Below, piece by piece: positions 37,750 to 49,325 of a stretch of DNA of 64,000 nt; position 1 is the stretch's first letter; each line of letters opens with the position of its first letter. Both the position numbers and the translations under genes were made by a program. Source of the stretch: Microbacterium flavum (lineage in GTDB: Bacteria > Actinomycetota > Actinomycetes > Actinomycetales > Microbacteriaceae); the NCBI RefSeq assembly GCF_018717645.1, contig NZ_JAFLHG010000002.1, positions 291,433 through 355,432 of the forward strand, read 5' to 3'. Under the pieces are notes generated by a model. That model made no database searches, was not told the DNA's origin, and saw nothing but the letters and a program-made list of their open reading frames with translations.

Positions 37750-37774
37750 CCGGTGGGGGCGATGCCCCCACCGG
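37750..37774 (-). terminator. Strong hairpin between acpP and fabF
   Basis: A perfect 11-bp GC-rich stem (37750-37760 with 37764-37774) with a 3-nt loop and no T-tract. It may partially terminate, or protect the 3' end of a short acpP mRNA after processing. Confidence 0.75.
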
Positions 37775-37796
37775 GGTGCGGGTCGGCGCGGCCGGG

Positions 37797-38045
37797 TCAG
37801 GCCTGGTTGGTGGTGATGAAGGTGACGGCGTCGCCGACGGTCTTGAGGTTCTTGACCTCTTCGTCGGGGATCGTCACGCCGAACTTCTCCTCGGCGTTGA
37901 CCACGATCGTCATCATCGAGATGGAGTCGATGTCCAGGTCGTCGGTGAACGACTTCTCGAGCGCGACCTCGTCGGCCGAGATGCCGGTCTCGTCGGTGAT
38001 GAGCTCGGCAAGCCCGGCGAGGACCTCGTCGTTGCTGAATGCCAT
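37797..38045 (-). CDS. acpP: Acyl carrier protein
   Basis: An 82-residue acidic ACP. The phosphopantetheine serine is in DLDIDSISMMTIV (DSI in place of the usual DSL). ATG at 38045 is set by AAGGAGA (38051-38057) and by normal ACP length. It carries growing acyl chains for FabD, FabH and FabF, all encoded next to it. An internal promoter and a 5' hairpin precede it, suggesting expression well above that of the neighbouring enzymes. Confidence 0.97.
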   Translation of the reverse strand: MAFSNDEVLAGLAELITDETGISADEVALEKSFTDDLDIDSISMMTIVVNAEEKFGVTIPDEEVKNLKTVGDAVTFITTNQA

Positions 38046-38077
38046 GGGTTTCTCCTTGTTTACTCGGTGTGGTGTCA

Positions 38078-38098
38078 CGGACGGGGCGTCCCCGTCCG
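38078..38098 (-). other. 5'-end hairpin of acpP mRNA
   Basis: A perfect 9-bp stem CGGACGGGG/CCCCGTCCG with 3-nt loop. It begins about 4 nt after the transcription start predicted from TAGACT at 38109-38114. Hairpins this close to the 5' end usually stabilise mRNA. Confidence 0.65.
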
Positions 38099-38108
38099 GG
38101 TCGGGATC

Positions 38109-38137
38109 AGTCTAGGTGTGAGGCCGCGCGCGTCACG
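38109..38137 (-). promoter_or_regulatory. Internal acpP promoter (GTGACG-17-TAGACT)
   Basis: On the minus strand GTGACG (38132-38137, containing the fabH stop codon) is followed by TAGACT (38109-38114) after 17 bp. Predicted start near 38102. Confidence 0.6.
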
Positions 38138-39152
38138 GGAGGACGACGACCTGGGCGCCGAACACGAGACCGGCGCCGAAGCCGATCTGCAGCGCGAGTC
38201 CGCCGCTGAGCTCCGGATGCTCCTCGAGCAGGCGGTGCGTCGCGAGGGGGATGGATGCCGCGGAGGTGTTGCCGGTGGTCTCGATGTCCCGGCCGATGAT
38301 GACGCTCTCGGGCAGCTTCAGCTGCTTCGCGAACTCGTCGATGATCCGCATGTTGGCCTGGTGCGGGACGAACGCGGCGAGGTCGGATGCCTCGACGCCG
38401 GCCTCCTCGAGTGCCTGGCGTGCGACCTTCACCATCTCCCAGACGGCCCAGCGGAACACGGTCGGGCCCTCCTGGCGCAGGGTCGGCCACGGGGCGACGC
38501 CGTCGCGGAACTCGACGAGCGTGTGATTCATGCCCACGGCGTCCGCCTTCGAGCCGTCCGAGCCCCACACGGTCGGTCCGATGCCGGGGTAGTCGCTCGG
38601 TCCGATGACGACCGCGCCCGCGCCGTCCCCGAGGAGGAAGGAGATGGAGCGGTCGGTGGGGTCCACGACGTCGCTGAGCTTCTCCGCGCCCACCACGACG
38701 GCGTAATGGGCGGCGCCGCCGCGGATGAGCGCGTCGGCCTGCGCGACGGCGTACGCGAAGCCGGCGCACGCCGCGTTCACGTCGTAGGCGGCCGCGGGGT
38801 TCGCACCGACGCGGTCGGCGACGATCGCCGAGACCGAGGGCGTCTGCTTCGGGTTGGAGATGGTCGCGACGATCACCGCGTCGATCTGCGACGGGTCGAC
38901 GCCCGAGCGCGCGATCGCCTCGGCAGCGGCATCCGTGGACAGCTCGATGGCGGTCGTCCCGGCGTTCGCGCGCGTGCGCGTCACGATGCCCGTGCGCTGG
39001 CGGATCCACTCGTCGCTGGAGTCGATCGGCCCGACCAGGTCGTCGTTCGGGACGGCGTTCTCGCCCCGCGCGGCGCCGTAGGCGTAGATGCGGGTGTGCG
39101 CCGGACCGGTGGGCTGGGTGATCGTGCGGATCGCGGGCTGTGAGGTGTTCAC
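38133..39152 (-). CDS. fabH: 3-oxoacyl-ACP synthase III
   Basis: A 339-residue KAS III that starts fatty acid chains from an acyl-CoA primer and malonyl-ACP. The triad is visible: Cys in DVNAACAGFAYA, His in VPHQANMRI and Asn in ETTGNTSAASIP. The GTG at 39152 overlaps the fabD stop (GTGA), so the two are translationally coupled. In actinobacteria this enzyme usually favours branched primers, consistent with anteiso/iso lipids. Confidence 0.97.
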   Translation of the reverse strand: MNTSQPAIRTITQPTGPAHTRIYAYGAARGENAVPNDDLVGPIDSSDEWIRQRTGIVTRTRANAGTTAIELSTDAAAEAIARSGVDPSQIDAVIVATISNPKQTPSVSAIVADRVGANPAAAYDVNAACAGFAYAVAQADALIRGGAAHYAVVVGAEKLSDVVDPTDRSISFLLGDGAGAVVIGPSDYPGIGPTVWGSDGSKADAVGMNHTLVEFRDGVAPWPTLRQEGPTVFRWAVWEMVKVARQALEEAGVEASDLAAFVPHQANMRIIDEFAKQLKLPESVIIGRDIETTGNTSAASIPLATHRLLEEHPELSGGLALQIGFGAGLVFGAQVVVLP

Positions 39153-40069
39153 GCGCCGTCTCCTGTCAGCAGGGCGGCCGCGGCCGCGAGATCGTCGGGC
39201 GTCTTGACCGCGACGGTGGGGATGCCGCGCAGCGCGCGCTTGGCCAGACCGGTGAGCGTGCCGGCGGGGGACAGTTCGATGATCCCCGTCACTCCGTGTG
39301 CGGCGAAGGACTCCATGCAGAGGTCCCAGCGGACGGGGGAGGCGACCTGAGCGACGAGCAGGTCGAGCGCGGTGCGGCCGTCCGCCACGATGCTCCCGTC
39401 GCGGTTGGTCCACAGCGTGCGGCGGGGGTCCGACACCGTCACGTCCGCGGCGGCGGCGCGGAGCGTCTCGACGGCGGGGGCCATGTAGCCGGTGTGGAAG
39501 GCGCCGGCCACCTGCAGCGGGATGACCCGCGTCCCGGCCACGGGGCTCTCCGCGAGCGCGGCAAGGGCGGGCAGCGCGCCGGCAGCGACGATCTGACCGC
39601 CGCCGTTGTGGTTGGCGGGGGTGAGGTCGAGCTCGGCGAGCCGCGCGAGGACAGCGTCACGATCACCGCCGATCACGGCGCTCATCCCGGTCTTCTCCGC
39701 GGCGGCGGCTTCGGCCATCGCCCGTCCTCGGATGCCGACGAGGCGCATGCCGTCGACCTCGGAGAGGACCTCGGCGGCGACCAGCGCCGCGACCTCACCG
39801 ACGGAGTGGCCGGCGACACCGGCGGGAGCGGCGCCGGCGGCATCCGCCAGCGCCGCGGAGGAGAGGAGGCTCGCGGCGACGATGAGGGGCTGGGCGACCT
39901 GCGTGTCGCGGATGCGGTCGGCATCCCACTCGGTGCCGGCGGCGACGAGGTCGACCTGGGCGTCCTCCGCGTACTGCGCGAGCCGCTCGCGGGCGCCGTC
40001 GAGCTCGAGCCACGGCGAGAGGAACCCGGGGGTCTGGGAGCCCTGGCCGGGGAAGACGGTGATGATCAC
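39149..40069 (-). CDS. fabD: Malonyl-CoA:ACP transacylase
   Basis: A 306-residue acyltransferase that loads malonate on ACP. The serine elbow is GHSVGE; VFPGQGSQ at the N-terminus and the later His-containing PVAGTRVIPLQVAGAFHTGYM complete the active site. The GTG at 40069 has CAGGAT (40076-40081, minus strand) ending 6 nt upstream, so the fab genes probably have their own leaderless promoter in addition to readthrough from fasR. Confidence 0.96.
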   Translation of the reverse strand: MIITVFPGQGSQTPGFLSPWLELDGARERLAQYAEDAQVDLVAAGTEWDADRIRDTQVAQPLIVAASLLSSAALADAAGAAPAGVAGHSVGEVAALVAAEVLSEVDGMRLVGIRGRAMAEAAAAEKTGMSAVIGGDRDAVLARLAELDLTPANHNGGGQIVAAGALPALAALAESPVAGTRVIPLQVAGAFHTGYMAPAVETLRAAAADVTVSDPRRTLWTNRDGSIVADGRTALDLLVAQVASPVRWDLCMESFAAHGVTGIIELSPAGTLTGLAKRALRGIPTVAVKTPDDLAAAAALLTGDGA

Positions 40070-40187
40070 TGCTCTATCCTGTCAAGATCTGGGCGGGAGT
40101 GCTGGAAGTGTTGTCACAAGAAACGCCGGATGGCTTGTGTCCACCCGACAACGGTCTGCGCGCCCGGACGCGCCGGACGCACGGTGC
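40070..40187 (-). promoter_or_regulatory. fasR-fabD intergenic region with TTGTCACAA near-palindrome
   Basis: Contains the CAGGAT -10 for fabD (40076-40081) and a near-palindrome TTGTCACAA at 40111-40119, about 30 bp further upstream. The latter is a candidate FasR operator by position only. Confidence 0.4.
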
Positions 40188-41396
40188 TCACGCCCCGCGT
40201 CGTACCGAACGGCGCCGAGTGACCTCGGTGCCGATCGACCCGATGATGAGGGCGGTCTGGAGGATGAGGGCCTCGCGCGGGCCCGTGGCATCCCATCCGA
40301 TGACATCCGACACGCGCTTGAGTCGGTACCGCACCGTGTTCGGATGGACGAACAGCTCGCGCGCGGTGGCTTCGAGGGAGCGTCCGTTGTCGAGATAGCT
40401 CCACAGCGTCGTCACGAGGTCGGACGAATGCGCCTGCAGCGGCCGGTAGATGCGCTCGACGAGCGTCGCCTTCGCAGCCGAGTCTCCTGCCAGCGCCCGC
40501 TCGGGGAGGAGGTCGTCCGCCTCCACGGGGCGGGGGGCGTTCCGCCAGGCGCCGGCGACGGCGAAGCCGGCCAGCGCGGCGCGAGCGCTCTGCCCGGCGT
40601 CGACCAGTGCCGGGACCGTCGGGCCGAGGACGAGATGCCCGCTGCCGAAACCGGGCTCGAGCCGCTTGGCGATCTCGGTGAACGGCAGCTCCACGCCGCC
40701 CTCTCCGGCGGTCGGGGCATCGGCGCGGCCGATCACCAGGACGAGCCGCGAGCCCTGGACGCCGATGAGGACGTCGACGCCCATCTTGCGGGCGATCCGA
40801 CGCAGCTGGTCGACATCCACCTGGACCGGGGTCGTCCCGACCAGGACGGCCACCTCGCCGTGGCCATGCCAGCCGAGGGCGGCGATGCGGCTCGGAAGCT
40901 CCTCGTCGGCCTCCCCGGTGAGGATCGAGTCGACGACGAGCGCCTCCAGTCGCGCGTCCCACAGGCCCCGAGCCTCGGCGGCGCGTGCGTACACGTCGGC
41001 GGACGCGAAGGCAACTTCGCGCGAGAACAGCAAGATGCTCTCGCGCAGGTCCTCCGCGCGCCCCGCGACCCGTTCCTCGGTGACGGCGACCGTCACCCGG
41101 ATCAGCTGCAGCGTCTGGGTCAGGCTGACGCTGCGCAGGAGCTCCCGTGGGGCGGCGGCGAAGATGTCCGCCGCGATCCACGGGGTCGACCCGGGGTCGT
41201 CGTACCACTGGATGAACGAGGCGATGCCCGCCTGCGCGACGAGTCCGACGGCGGAGCGTCGCGCAGGCGGCATGTCCGCGTACCACGGCAGCGAGTCCTC
41301 GAGACGTCCCATCGTGGCCGTCGCGAGGTCCCCGGAGATCCGCCGCAGCCAGGCGAGGGTCTCCGCCTTCTCCTGCGGTGTGGGACGTGCGGGCAT
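40188..41396 (-). CDS. fasR: FasR-like PucR-family regulator of fatty acid synthesis
   Basis: A 402-residue regulator with a GGDEF-like middle region and a C-terminal HTH_30 domain (LEATARELFVHPNTVRYRLKRVSDVIG). In Streptomyces the PucR-type FasR encoded beside fabD activates fabD-fabH-acpP-fabF, and the same gene order is seen here and in mycobacteria. It starts 8 bp after aceE, so it may be cotranscribed with pyruvate dehydrogenase. The ligand is unknown; an acyl thioester is plausible. Confidence 0.88.
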   Translation of the reverse strand: MPARPTPQEKAETLAWLRRISGDLATATMGRLEDSLPWYADMPPARRSAVGLVAQAGIASFIQWYDDPGSTPWIAADIFAAAPRELLRSVSLTQTLQLIRVTVAVTEERVAGRAEDLRESILLFSREVAFASADVYARAAEARGLWDARLEALVVDSILTGEADEELPSRIAALGWHGHGEVAVLVGTTPVQVDVDQLRRIARKMGVDVLIGVQGSRLVLVIGRADAPTAGEGGVELPFTEIAKRLEPGFGSGHLVLGPTVPALVDAGQSARAALAGFAVAGAWRNAPRPVEADDLLPERALAGDSAAKATLVERIYRPLQAHSSDLVTTLWSYLDNGRSLEATARELFVHPNTVRYRLKRVSDVIGWDATGPREALILQTALIIGSIGTEVTRRRSVRRGA

Positions 41397-41404
41397 CGAG
41401 CCGA

Positions 41405-44134
<2,730 letters not shown>

Positions 44135-44292
44135 GGGAGACCTTTCTTCGTCTGGCGGATCGTGCCAGTGATGCGGGATGGGACGCGTGCGGCTTTGTGG
44201 CGCGACGACAACGCATCCTGGATCAGCCTAGTCACAATCGCGCGGGTGGCGGATGCCGACGGGGCAGGATCGCGCGATGCCAGACTGGCGTG
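44135..44292. promoter_or_regulatory. Divergent promoter region aceE/MOSC gene
   Basis: On the aceE side TAGGCT (44225-44230, minus) predicts a 5' UTR of about 85 nt, and a TTGTGA half-site lies one base upstream of it. On the MOSC side CAGACT (44281-44286) ends 6 nt before the ATG, implying a leaderless message. Confidence 0.45.
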
Positions 44293-45105
44293 ATGCCCCA
44301 CGTCGCCGCACTGTTCCGCTACCCGATCAAAGGGTTCACGCCGGAGGCGCTCCGAAGCCTCGTCGTGCAGGGCGACGGTCGCGTCCGCGGCGACCGCGTG
44401 CTCGCCTTCCGCTTCGCCGACGCCGTGACCCCCGAGGTGCGCGACGGCCTGGAGTCCTGGCCGAAGGCGCAGGGCCTGGCGCTGCAGGACTTCCCCTCGC
44501 TCGCGCGGCTCGCCGTCTCCTACGACGACGAGGTCCGGCGGGTGTCCGTGCGTCTGGGGGGCGAGGTCCTCGTCGAGGCGGGAGTGGATGCGGCGGGGCG
44601 GAGCGCCCTCGTCGATGCGGTCACCGCGTTCGTCCGCACGACGTCGGACGCGGCGCGCCTCGACCGCGCCGGACGCCTGCCCCTCGTCCTCGTGGGCGAT
44701 GGGGTGACAGCGCGGTTCCAGGACCGCGCGCGCGGCTTCGTCTCGCTGCACGGGCGTGCCAGCGTGGCCGCGCTGGATGCCGCGCTGCCGGCATCCGTCG
44801 ATGACCGCCGCTTCCGCTCGAACATCGTCATCGACGGGATCGAGGCCTGGGCCGAGCATGGATGGAGCGGCACGGTGCGGATCGGCGACCTCGCGTTCGC
44901 GCCGCAGGGCGTCATCGTCCGATGCCTCGCGACCCACGCCGATCCCGACAGCGGCATCCGGGATGCGCCCGTGCTCACCACACTCACCCGCGGCTTCGGA
45001 CAGGCCCAGCCCACTCTCGGCCGCCTCCTCCTGCCGGTGGGCGACGGCGCGGGGGCGGGTGGGACGATCCACGTGGGCGACGAGGTGCGCGTCGACGCAC
45101 ACTGA
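44293..45105 (+). CDS. MOSC domain-containing protein
   Basis: A 270-residue protein with an N-terminal MOSC_N beta-barrel (ALFRYPIKGFTPEALRSLVV) and a C-terminal MOSC domain (DDRRFRSNIVIDGIEAWAEHGWSGTVRIGDL, and VRCLATHADP with the sulfur-carrying Cys). The family binds molybdenum cofactor or carries sulfur; the reaction here is unknown. ATG at 44293 is chosen on conserved sequence and on CAGACT ending 6 nt upstream. Its stop is 5 bp from the convergent tRNA-Val. Confidence 0.9.
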   Translation: MPHVAALFRYPIKGFTPEALRSLVVQGDGRVRGDRVLAFRFADAVTPEVRDGLESWPKAQGLALQDFPSLARLAVSYDDEVRRVSVRLGGEVLVEAGVDAAGRSALVDAVTAFVRTTSDAARLDRAGRLPLVLVGDGVTARFQDRARGFVSLHGRASVAALDAALPASVDDRRFRSNIVIDGIEAWAEHGWSGTVRIGDLAFAPQGVIVRCLATHADPDSGIRDAPVLTTLTRGFGQAQPTLGRLLLPVGDGAGAGGTIHVGDEVRVDAH

Positions 45106-45110
45106 GCGGG

Positions 45111-45183
45111 TGGGCCCTGCCGGGATCGAACCGACGACATCCACGGTGTAAACGTGGCGCTCTACCAGCTGAGCTAAAGGCCC
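45111..45183 (-). tRNA. tRNA-Val (TAC)
   Basis: A 73-nt cloverleaf on the minus strand. The acceptor GGGCCTT pairs with AGGGCCC, the D-arm is GCTC..GAGC, the anticodon stem CCACG/CGTGG encloses TTTACAC (anticodon TAC), and the T-arm contains TTCGATC. The discriminator is A and CCA is not encoded. Confidence 0.97.
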
Positions 45184-45196
45184 TGACGCGTCCAGT

Positions 45197-46699
45197 CTAC
45201 GAGTCGCGCCCCACCACCTTCGGCTCTGCGGGGTTGAGATACGGGTCCCCGTCCTTGCCGAGCCGCGAGTGGCGGTGTGAGTAGGTGAAGTAGATGACGA
45301 ACCCGATCACCAGCCAGACGAGGAAGCGCAGCCAGGTCTCGACCGTCAGGTTGAGCATGAGGTAGGTGCACACGAGGGCCGAGAGGATCGGCAGGACGGG
45401 GCTCCACGGCACGCGGAAGCCCCGCTTCAGATCCGGCCGCTTGCGACGGAGCACGACGACGCCGACAGACACCAGCACGAAGGCGGAGAGGGTGCCGATG
45501 TTCACCATCTCCTCCAGGACCCCGACCGGGGTGAGCCCGGCGACCAGCGCCACGATGACCGTCACGATGATCGAGATGATCCACGGGGTGCGGCGGGTCG
45601 GGTGGACCTTCGCGAGACCCGCGGGCAGCAGGTGGTCGCGGGACATGGCGAAGATGATGCGCGTCGCCCCGATGAGGAGGGTCAGGACGACCGTCGTGAG
45701 GCCCGCCACCGCGCCGGCCGAGATCACCGTCGCCATCCAGGCCTGCCCGTGATAGGTGAACGCGTTGGCGAGCGCGGCCGCCGGGTCGAGCTCGTCGTAC
45801 GAGACCATCCCCGTGACGACGAGGGCCACGGCGCAGTACAGGAGCGTGCAGATGGCGAGCGAGGCGATGATGCCGATCGGCATGTCGCGCTGCGGGTTCT
45901 TCGTCTCCTCCGCGGTCGTGGCCACGACGTCGAACCCGATGTAGGCGAAGAACACCAGGGCGGCACCGGCGAAGATGCCGCCGACGCCGAAGGCCATCGG
46001 CTCCCCGCCGGAGAGGAACTGCAGCAGGGGCTGCGTGAGCCCGGTCGCGCTCTCGCGCGGTGCGGCGTCCGGCACGAAGGGGGAGTAGTTGGCCGGATTG
46101 ACGAACATGATCCCCGCGACGATGACGAACAGGACGATGAAGAGCTTCACCCCGACGAGGACGAGGTTGACCCGCATCGACTCGCGGATGCCGTAGGTCA
46201 TGAGCGCGCCCAGCACGAGGACGAGGACGATCGCCATCACGTCGACCGTGCCGCCGTAGCCGATCACCGCGGGGATCGGAGCCCCCAGCTGGTCCAGGAG
46301 CACGCCGAGGTAGGCGCTCCAGCCCTGCGCGACGACGGATGCCCCCAGGAACATCTCGAGGATGAGGTCCCACCCGATGATCCACGCGAACAGCTCGCCG
46401 AGAGAGGCGTACGAGAAGGTGTACGCAGAGCCGGACACCGGAACGGTCGAGGCGAACTCGGCGTAGCACATGGCAGCGAGCGCACAGGCGATCGCCGCGA
46501 CGATGAAGCTCACGACGATGGCGGGCCCCGCGACCTCGTGCGCCGCGCGGCCGGTGAGGGTGAAGATGCCCGCGCCGATGACGACTCCGACGCCGAAGAC
46601 CGTGAGGTCGAGGGCCGACAGCGACTTCTTGAGTTGGAACTCCGGTTCCTCCGTATCGGCGATCGACCGCTCCACCGACTTCGTGCGCATCACGCTCAT
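45197..46699 (-). CDS. APC-family amino acid permease
   Basis: A 500-residue transporter with about twelve to fourteen helices. The first-helix motif GVGVVIGAGIFTLTGRAAHEVAGPA and AFFAYIGFDVVATTAEETKNPQRDMPIGI are typical of the cationic amino acid transporter branch of the APC superfamily (YfnA/CAT-like), so arginine, lysine or a bulk amino acid is the likely substrate. An AAGGAG Shine-Dalgarno precedes the ATG, and TAGCAT (46747-46752, minus) is a -10 candidate giving a UTR of about 40 nt. Confidence 0.92.
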   Translation of the reverse strand: MSVMRTKSVERSIADTEEPEFQLKKSLSALDLTVFGVGVVIGAGIFTLTGRAAHEVAGPAIVVSFIVAAIACALAAMCYAEFASTVPVSGSAYTFSYASLGELFAWIIGWDLILEMFLGASVVAQGWSAYLGVLLDQLGAPIPAVIGYGGTVDVMAIVLVLVLGALMTYGIRESMRVNLVLVGVKLFIVLFVIVAGIMFVNPANYSPFVPDAAPRESATGLTQPLLQFLSGGEPMAFGVGGIFAGAALVFFAYIGFDVVATTAEETKNPQRDMPIGIIASLAICTLLYCAVALVVTGMVSYDELDPAAALANAFTYHGQAWMATVISAGAVAGLTTVVLTLLIGATRIIFAMSRDHLLPAGLAKVHPTRRTPWIISIIVTVIVALVAGLTPVGVLEEMVNIGTLSAFVLVSVGVVVLRRKRPDLKRGFRVPWSPVLPILSALVCTYLMLNLTVETWLRFLVWLVIGFVIYFTYSHRHSRLGKDGDPYLNPAEPKVVGRDS

Positions 46700-46800
46700 G
46701 TCGTGCTCCTTTTCCGTGCCGGATCGCCCCAGCCGTCAGGGACGACATGCTAGCGCCCGCGCGCCGCTGCGCGGGAGGGACTATCCGTCGCGACGCGCGA

Positions 46801-46806
46801 TAGGTT
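46801..46806 (+). promoter_or_regulatory. -10 hexamer TAGGTT, leaderless promoter of zinc-ribbon gene
   Basis: TAGGTT ends 6 nt before the GTG at 46813. GGAG lies between them but abuts the codon too closely to be a ribosome site. Confidence 0.55.
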
Positions 46807-46812
46807 GGAGAG

Positions 46813-47544
46813 GTGAAAGCCCGCCCCGCCGACCAGCTGCTCCTGATCGACCTCGCCCGTCTCGACGGAACGATCCGAGCGACGGATGAGGCACGACGCA
46901 ATCCCACCCAGAGCGCGCGGGTCTCCGAGCTCCTCGGCACGCGTCAGGCGGAGTCGGCGGTGCTCACCGGTCTCCTCGGCGACCGGGACGATGCGCGCGC
47001 CGAGCTCGACCGACTCGAATCCGATGTCGCGGTCGTCGACGCGCGCGTCGCGCGAGACACCGAGCGTCTCGCGTCCACGAGCAACGTGAAGGAAGCGCAG
47101 GGGCTCGAACACGAGCTCGCCTCCCTCGCCAAGCGCAAGAGCGACCTCGAAGACGCCGAGCTGACGATCATGGAGAGGCTCGAAGCGGCCGACGCCTCCG
47201 TGGCTGCTCAAGAGGCGGCCATCGCCGAGATCAACGCCGAAGGCGCGCGCGTGAGCGCGGAGGGGAAGGCCGCCGTCGCTGCAGCCACCGCCGCGTGGGA
47301 GTCGGCCTCCCGCGATCGGGGCGCGCTCGCCGCCCGCGTGCCCGCAGATCTTCTGGCGTTCTACGAGCGGCTCGCCGCGCGGGGCGTGGGGGCCGGGGCA
47401 CTCCGCCGCCGCACGTGCGAGGCGTGTCACATGGTCCTCTCCGGCACCGACCTGCAGGCGCTGCGTCGGGTGGCCGACGATGACGTCGTCACCTGTCCGG
47501 AATGCGGCGCGATCCTCGTCCGCACCGACGAGTCCGGTCTGTGA
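46813..47544 (+). CDS. Coiled-coil protein with C-terminal C4 zinc ribbon
   Basis: A 243-residue protein. The first 190 residues are almost all charged heptad-rich coiled coil (ARAELDRLESDVAVVDARV and following) and the end is a zinc ribbon, CEAC...CPEC. This is the actinobacterial family usually annotated as C4-type zinc ribbon or nucleic acid-binding protein; its cellular role is not established. It is followed 13 bp later by the PolA-like gene, which suggests a nucleic-acid function. Confidence 0.9.
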   Translation: MKARPADQLLLIDLARLDGTIRATDEARRNPTQSARVSELLGTRQAESAVLTGLLGDRDDARAELDRLESDVAVVDARVARDTERLASTSNVKEAQGLEHELASLAKRKSDLEDAELTIMERLEAADASVAAQEAAIAEINAEGARVSAEGKAAVAAATAAWESASRDRGALAARVPADLLAFYERLAARGVGAGALRRRTCEACHMVLSGTDLQALRRVADDDVVTCPECGAILVRTDESGL

Positions 47545-47557
47545 TCCGACAGCGGTC

Positions 47558-49321
47558 ATGACCACCGCCACCCGGTGGCGGGTCGTCGGCACAGCGGCCG
47601 ACACGCAGGCCGACGCGCTCTGCATCGTCGATCTCGACGCGGACCTGGTCGAACTCGGCAGGATCATCCTCCCGCGCGCGAGCTGGCCTGCGGCGGTCGC
47701 GGAGGCACCCGCGCCCGACGCCGTCCGCTGGGTGTGGAGCGACACCGCGCGGTGGTACCGCGGCATCCTGGAGGCCGGGGCGACTGTCGCGCGCTGCCAC
47801 GATCTGCGACTGTGCCACGCGATCCTCCGCACGAGCGCCTGGACCGGTGAGGCCGCAGCGCTTCGCGACGCGCGGGACTGGGATGCCGCGGCGAGCGAGG
47901 CGGGAGTCGCCGCGGACGACGCGCTCTTCGACCTGGAGGATGTCGCGGATGCTGCGGCGGCGGCATCGGAGGCTCCGCACGCCGTCGACGCGGCACTGGC
48001 GGAGTTTCGTCGGCAGATCGCCGCGGTGGCCGCTTCGGTGAACCCGGGTCGGCTGACGCTCCTCCTCGCGGCCGAGTCGGCGGGGGCGCTGCTGGCCGCC
48101 GAGATGCACGCCGCGGGGCTGCCCTGGAGCCGCGCCGTCCACGAGGCGATCCTCGAGGAGGTCCTCGGCGCCCGTCCGGCGCCGGGCGAGATCGCGCCGC
48201 GGGTGCGCGATCTGGCCGTGACGGTGCGCCGTGCCCTCGGGGATCCGACGGCGAGCCTCGATTCGCAGCCCAAGCTGCTGCGCAGCCTGCACCGCGTCGG
48301 TGTCCTCGCCTCGTCGACGAGCCGGTGGGAGCTCGCCCGCTACGACCACCCCGTCATCGAACCCCTTCTGCGTTACAAGAAGCTCACCCGGCTCGTGAGC
48401 GCGAACGGCTGGGCGTGGCTCGATGAGTGGGCATCGGAGGGGAGGTTCCGGCCGGTCTACGTCCCCGGCGGCGTGGTGACCGGGCGGTGGGCGTCATCGG
48501 GCGGGGGAGCGCTGCAGCTGCCGCGGCAGCTCCGCCCCGCCGTACGCGCCGACGAGGGATGGACGCTCGTGGTCGCCGATGTCGCTCAGCTCGAGCCCCG
48601 CGTCCTCGCCGCGATGTCGGGTGATCTGACACTTGCCGGTGCTGCGCGTGGCGCAGATCTGTACGACGGGATCGTCGCGCGAGGTGTCGTCGGCACCCGG
48701 CAGGAGGCGAAGATCGCGATGCTCGGCGCCATGTACGGCGCGACCACGGGCGACAGCGGACGCCTCGTGCCGGCTCTCCGTCGCGCCTACCCGCGCGCGA
48801 TGGGCCTCGTGGACGACGCCGCGCGGGTCGGGGCGGGCGGCGGCGTCGTCACCACCTGGCTCGGTCGTTCGAGCCCCGCCCCCTCGCCGGACTGGCGCAC
48901 GGTGCAGGACGCCGCCGGGGCACCGGAGGCGACGGAAGGCGATCGTGCCCGTGCCCGGCGCTCCGCAGCGAACCGCGGCCGCTTCACGCGGAACTTCGTC
49001 GTGCAGGGCACGGCGGCCGAGTGGGCGCTCGCGTGGCTCGCAGACCTTCGACGCGAGCTGCGGGCGCTGCCCGACGACGGGGACGGCGGGGGGAGCGCGA
49101 CGGTGAAGGCGCGGGCATCGGGGCCCGCCTTCGCGGGGCGCGCCCACCTGTGCTTCTTCCTGCACGACGAGATCATCGTCCATGCGCCGCTCGGCCAGGC
49201 GGAGGTCGTCGCCGATCTCATCCGGTGCTCCGCGGTGCGCGCCACGCACCTGCTGTTCGGCGGATTCCCCATCGACTTCCCGCTGGATCTGCGCATCACG
49301 CCGGACGCCGCCAAAGGCTGA
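47558..49321 (+). CDS. PolA-like DNA polymerase lacking 5' nuclease
   Basis: A 587-residue family A polymerase of the kind annotated in actinobacteria as bifunctional 3'-5' exonuclease/DNA polymerase. The palm motifs are LVVADVAQLEPRVLA (motif A Asp), KIAMLGAMYGATTG (motif B) and FLHDEIIVHAPLG (motif C HDE). There is no FEN-type 5' nuclease domain, and I cannot identify the DxE exonuclease motif in the first 200 residues, so proofreading is doubtful. It is distinct from housekeeping PolA. ATG at 47558 is chosen from the conserved start of the family. Confidence 0.88.
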   Translation: MTTATRWRVVGTAADTQADALCIVDLDADLVELGRIILPRASWPAAVAEAPAPDAVRWVWSDTARWYRGILEAGATVARCHDLRLCHAILRTSAWTGEAAALRDARDWDAAASEAGVAADDALFDLEDVADAAAAASEAPHAVDAALAEFRRQIAAVAASVNPGRLTLLLAAESAGALLAAEMHAAGLPWSRAVHEAILEEVLGARPAPGEIAPRVRDLAVTVRRALGDPTASLDSQPKLLRSLHRVGVLASSTSRWELARYDHPVIEPLLRYKKLTRLVSANGWAWLDEWASEGRFRPVYVPGGVVTGRWASSGGGALQLPRQLRPAVRADEGWTLVVADVAQLEPRVLAAMSGDLTLAGAARGADLYDGIVARGVVGTRQEAKIAMLGAMYGATTGDSGRLVPALRRAYPRAMGLVDDAARVGAGGGVVTTWLGRSSPAPSPDWRTVQDAAGAPEATEGDRARARRSAANRGRFTRNFVVQGTAAEWALAWLADLRRELRALPDDGDGGGSATVKARASGPAFAGRAHLCFFLHDEIIVHAPLGQAEVVADLIRCSAVRATHLLFGGFPIDFPLDLRITPDAAKG

Positions 49322-49325
49322 GAGC

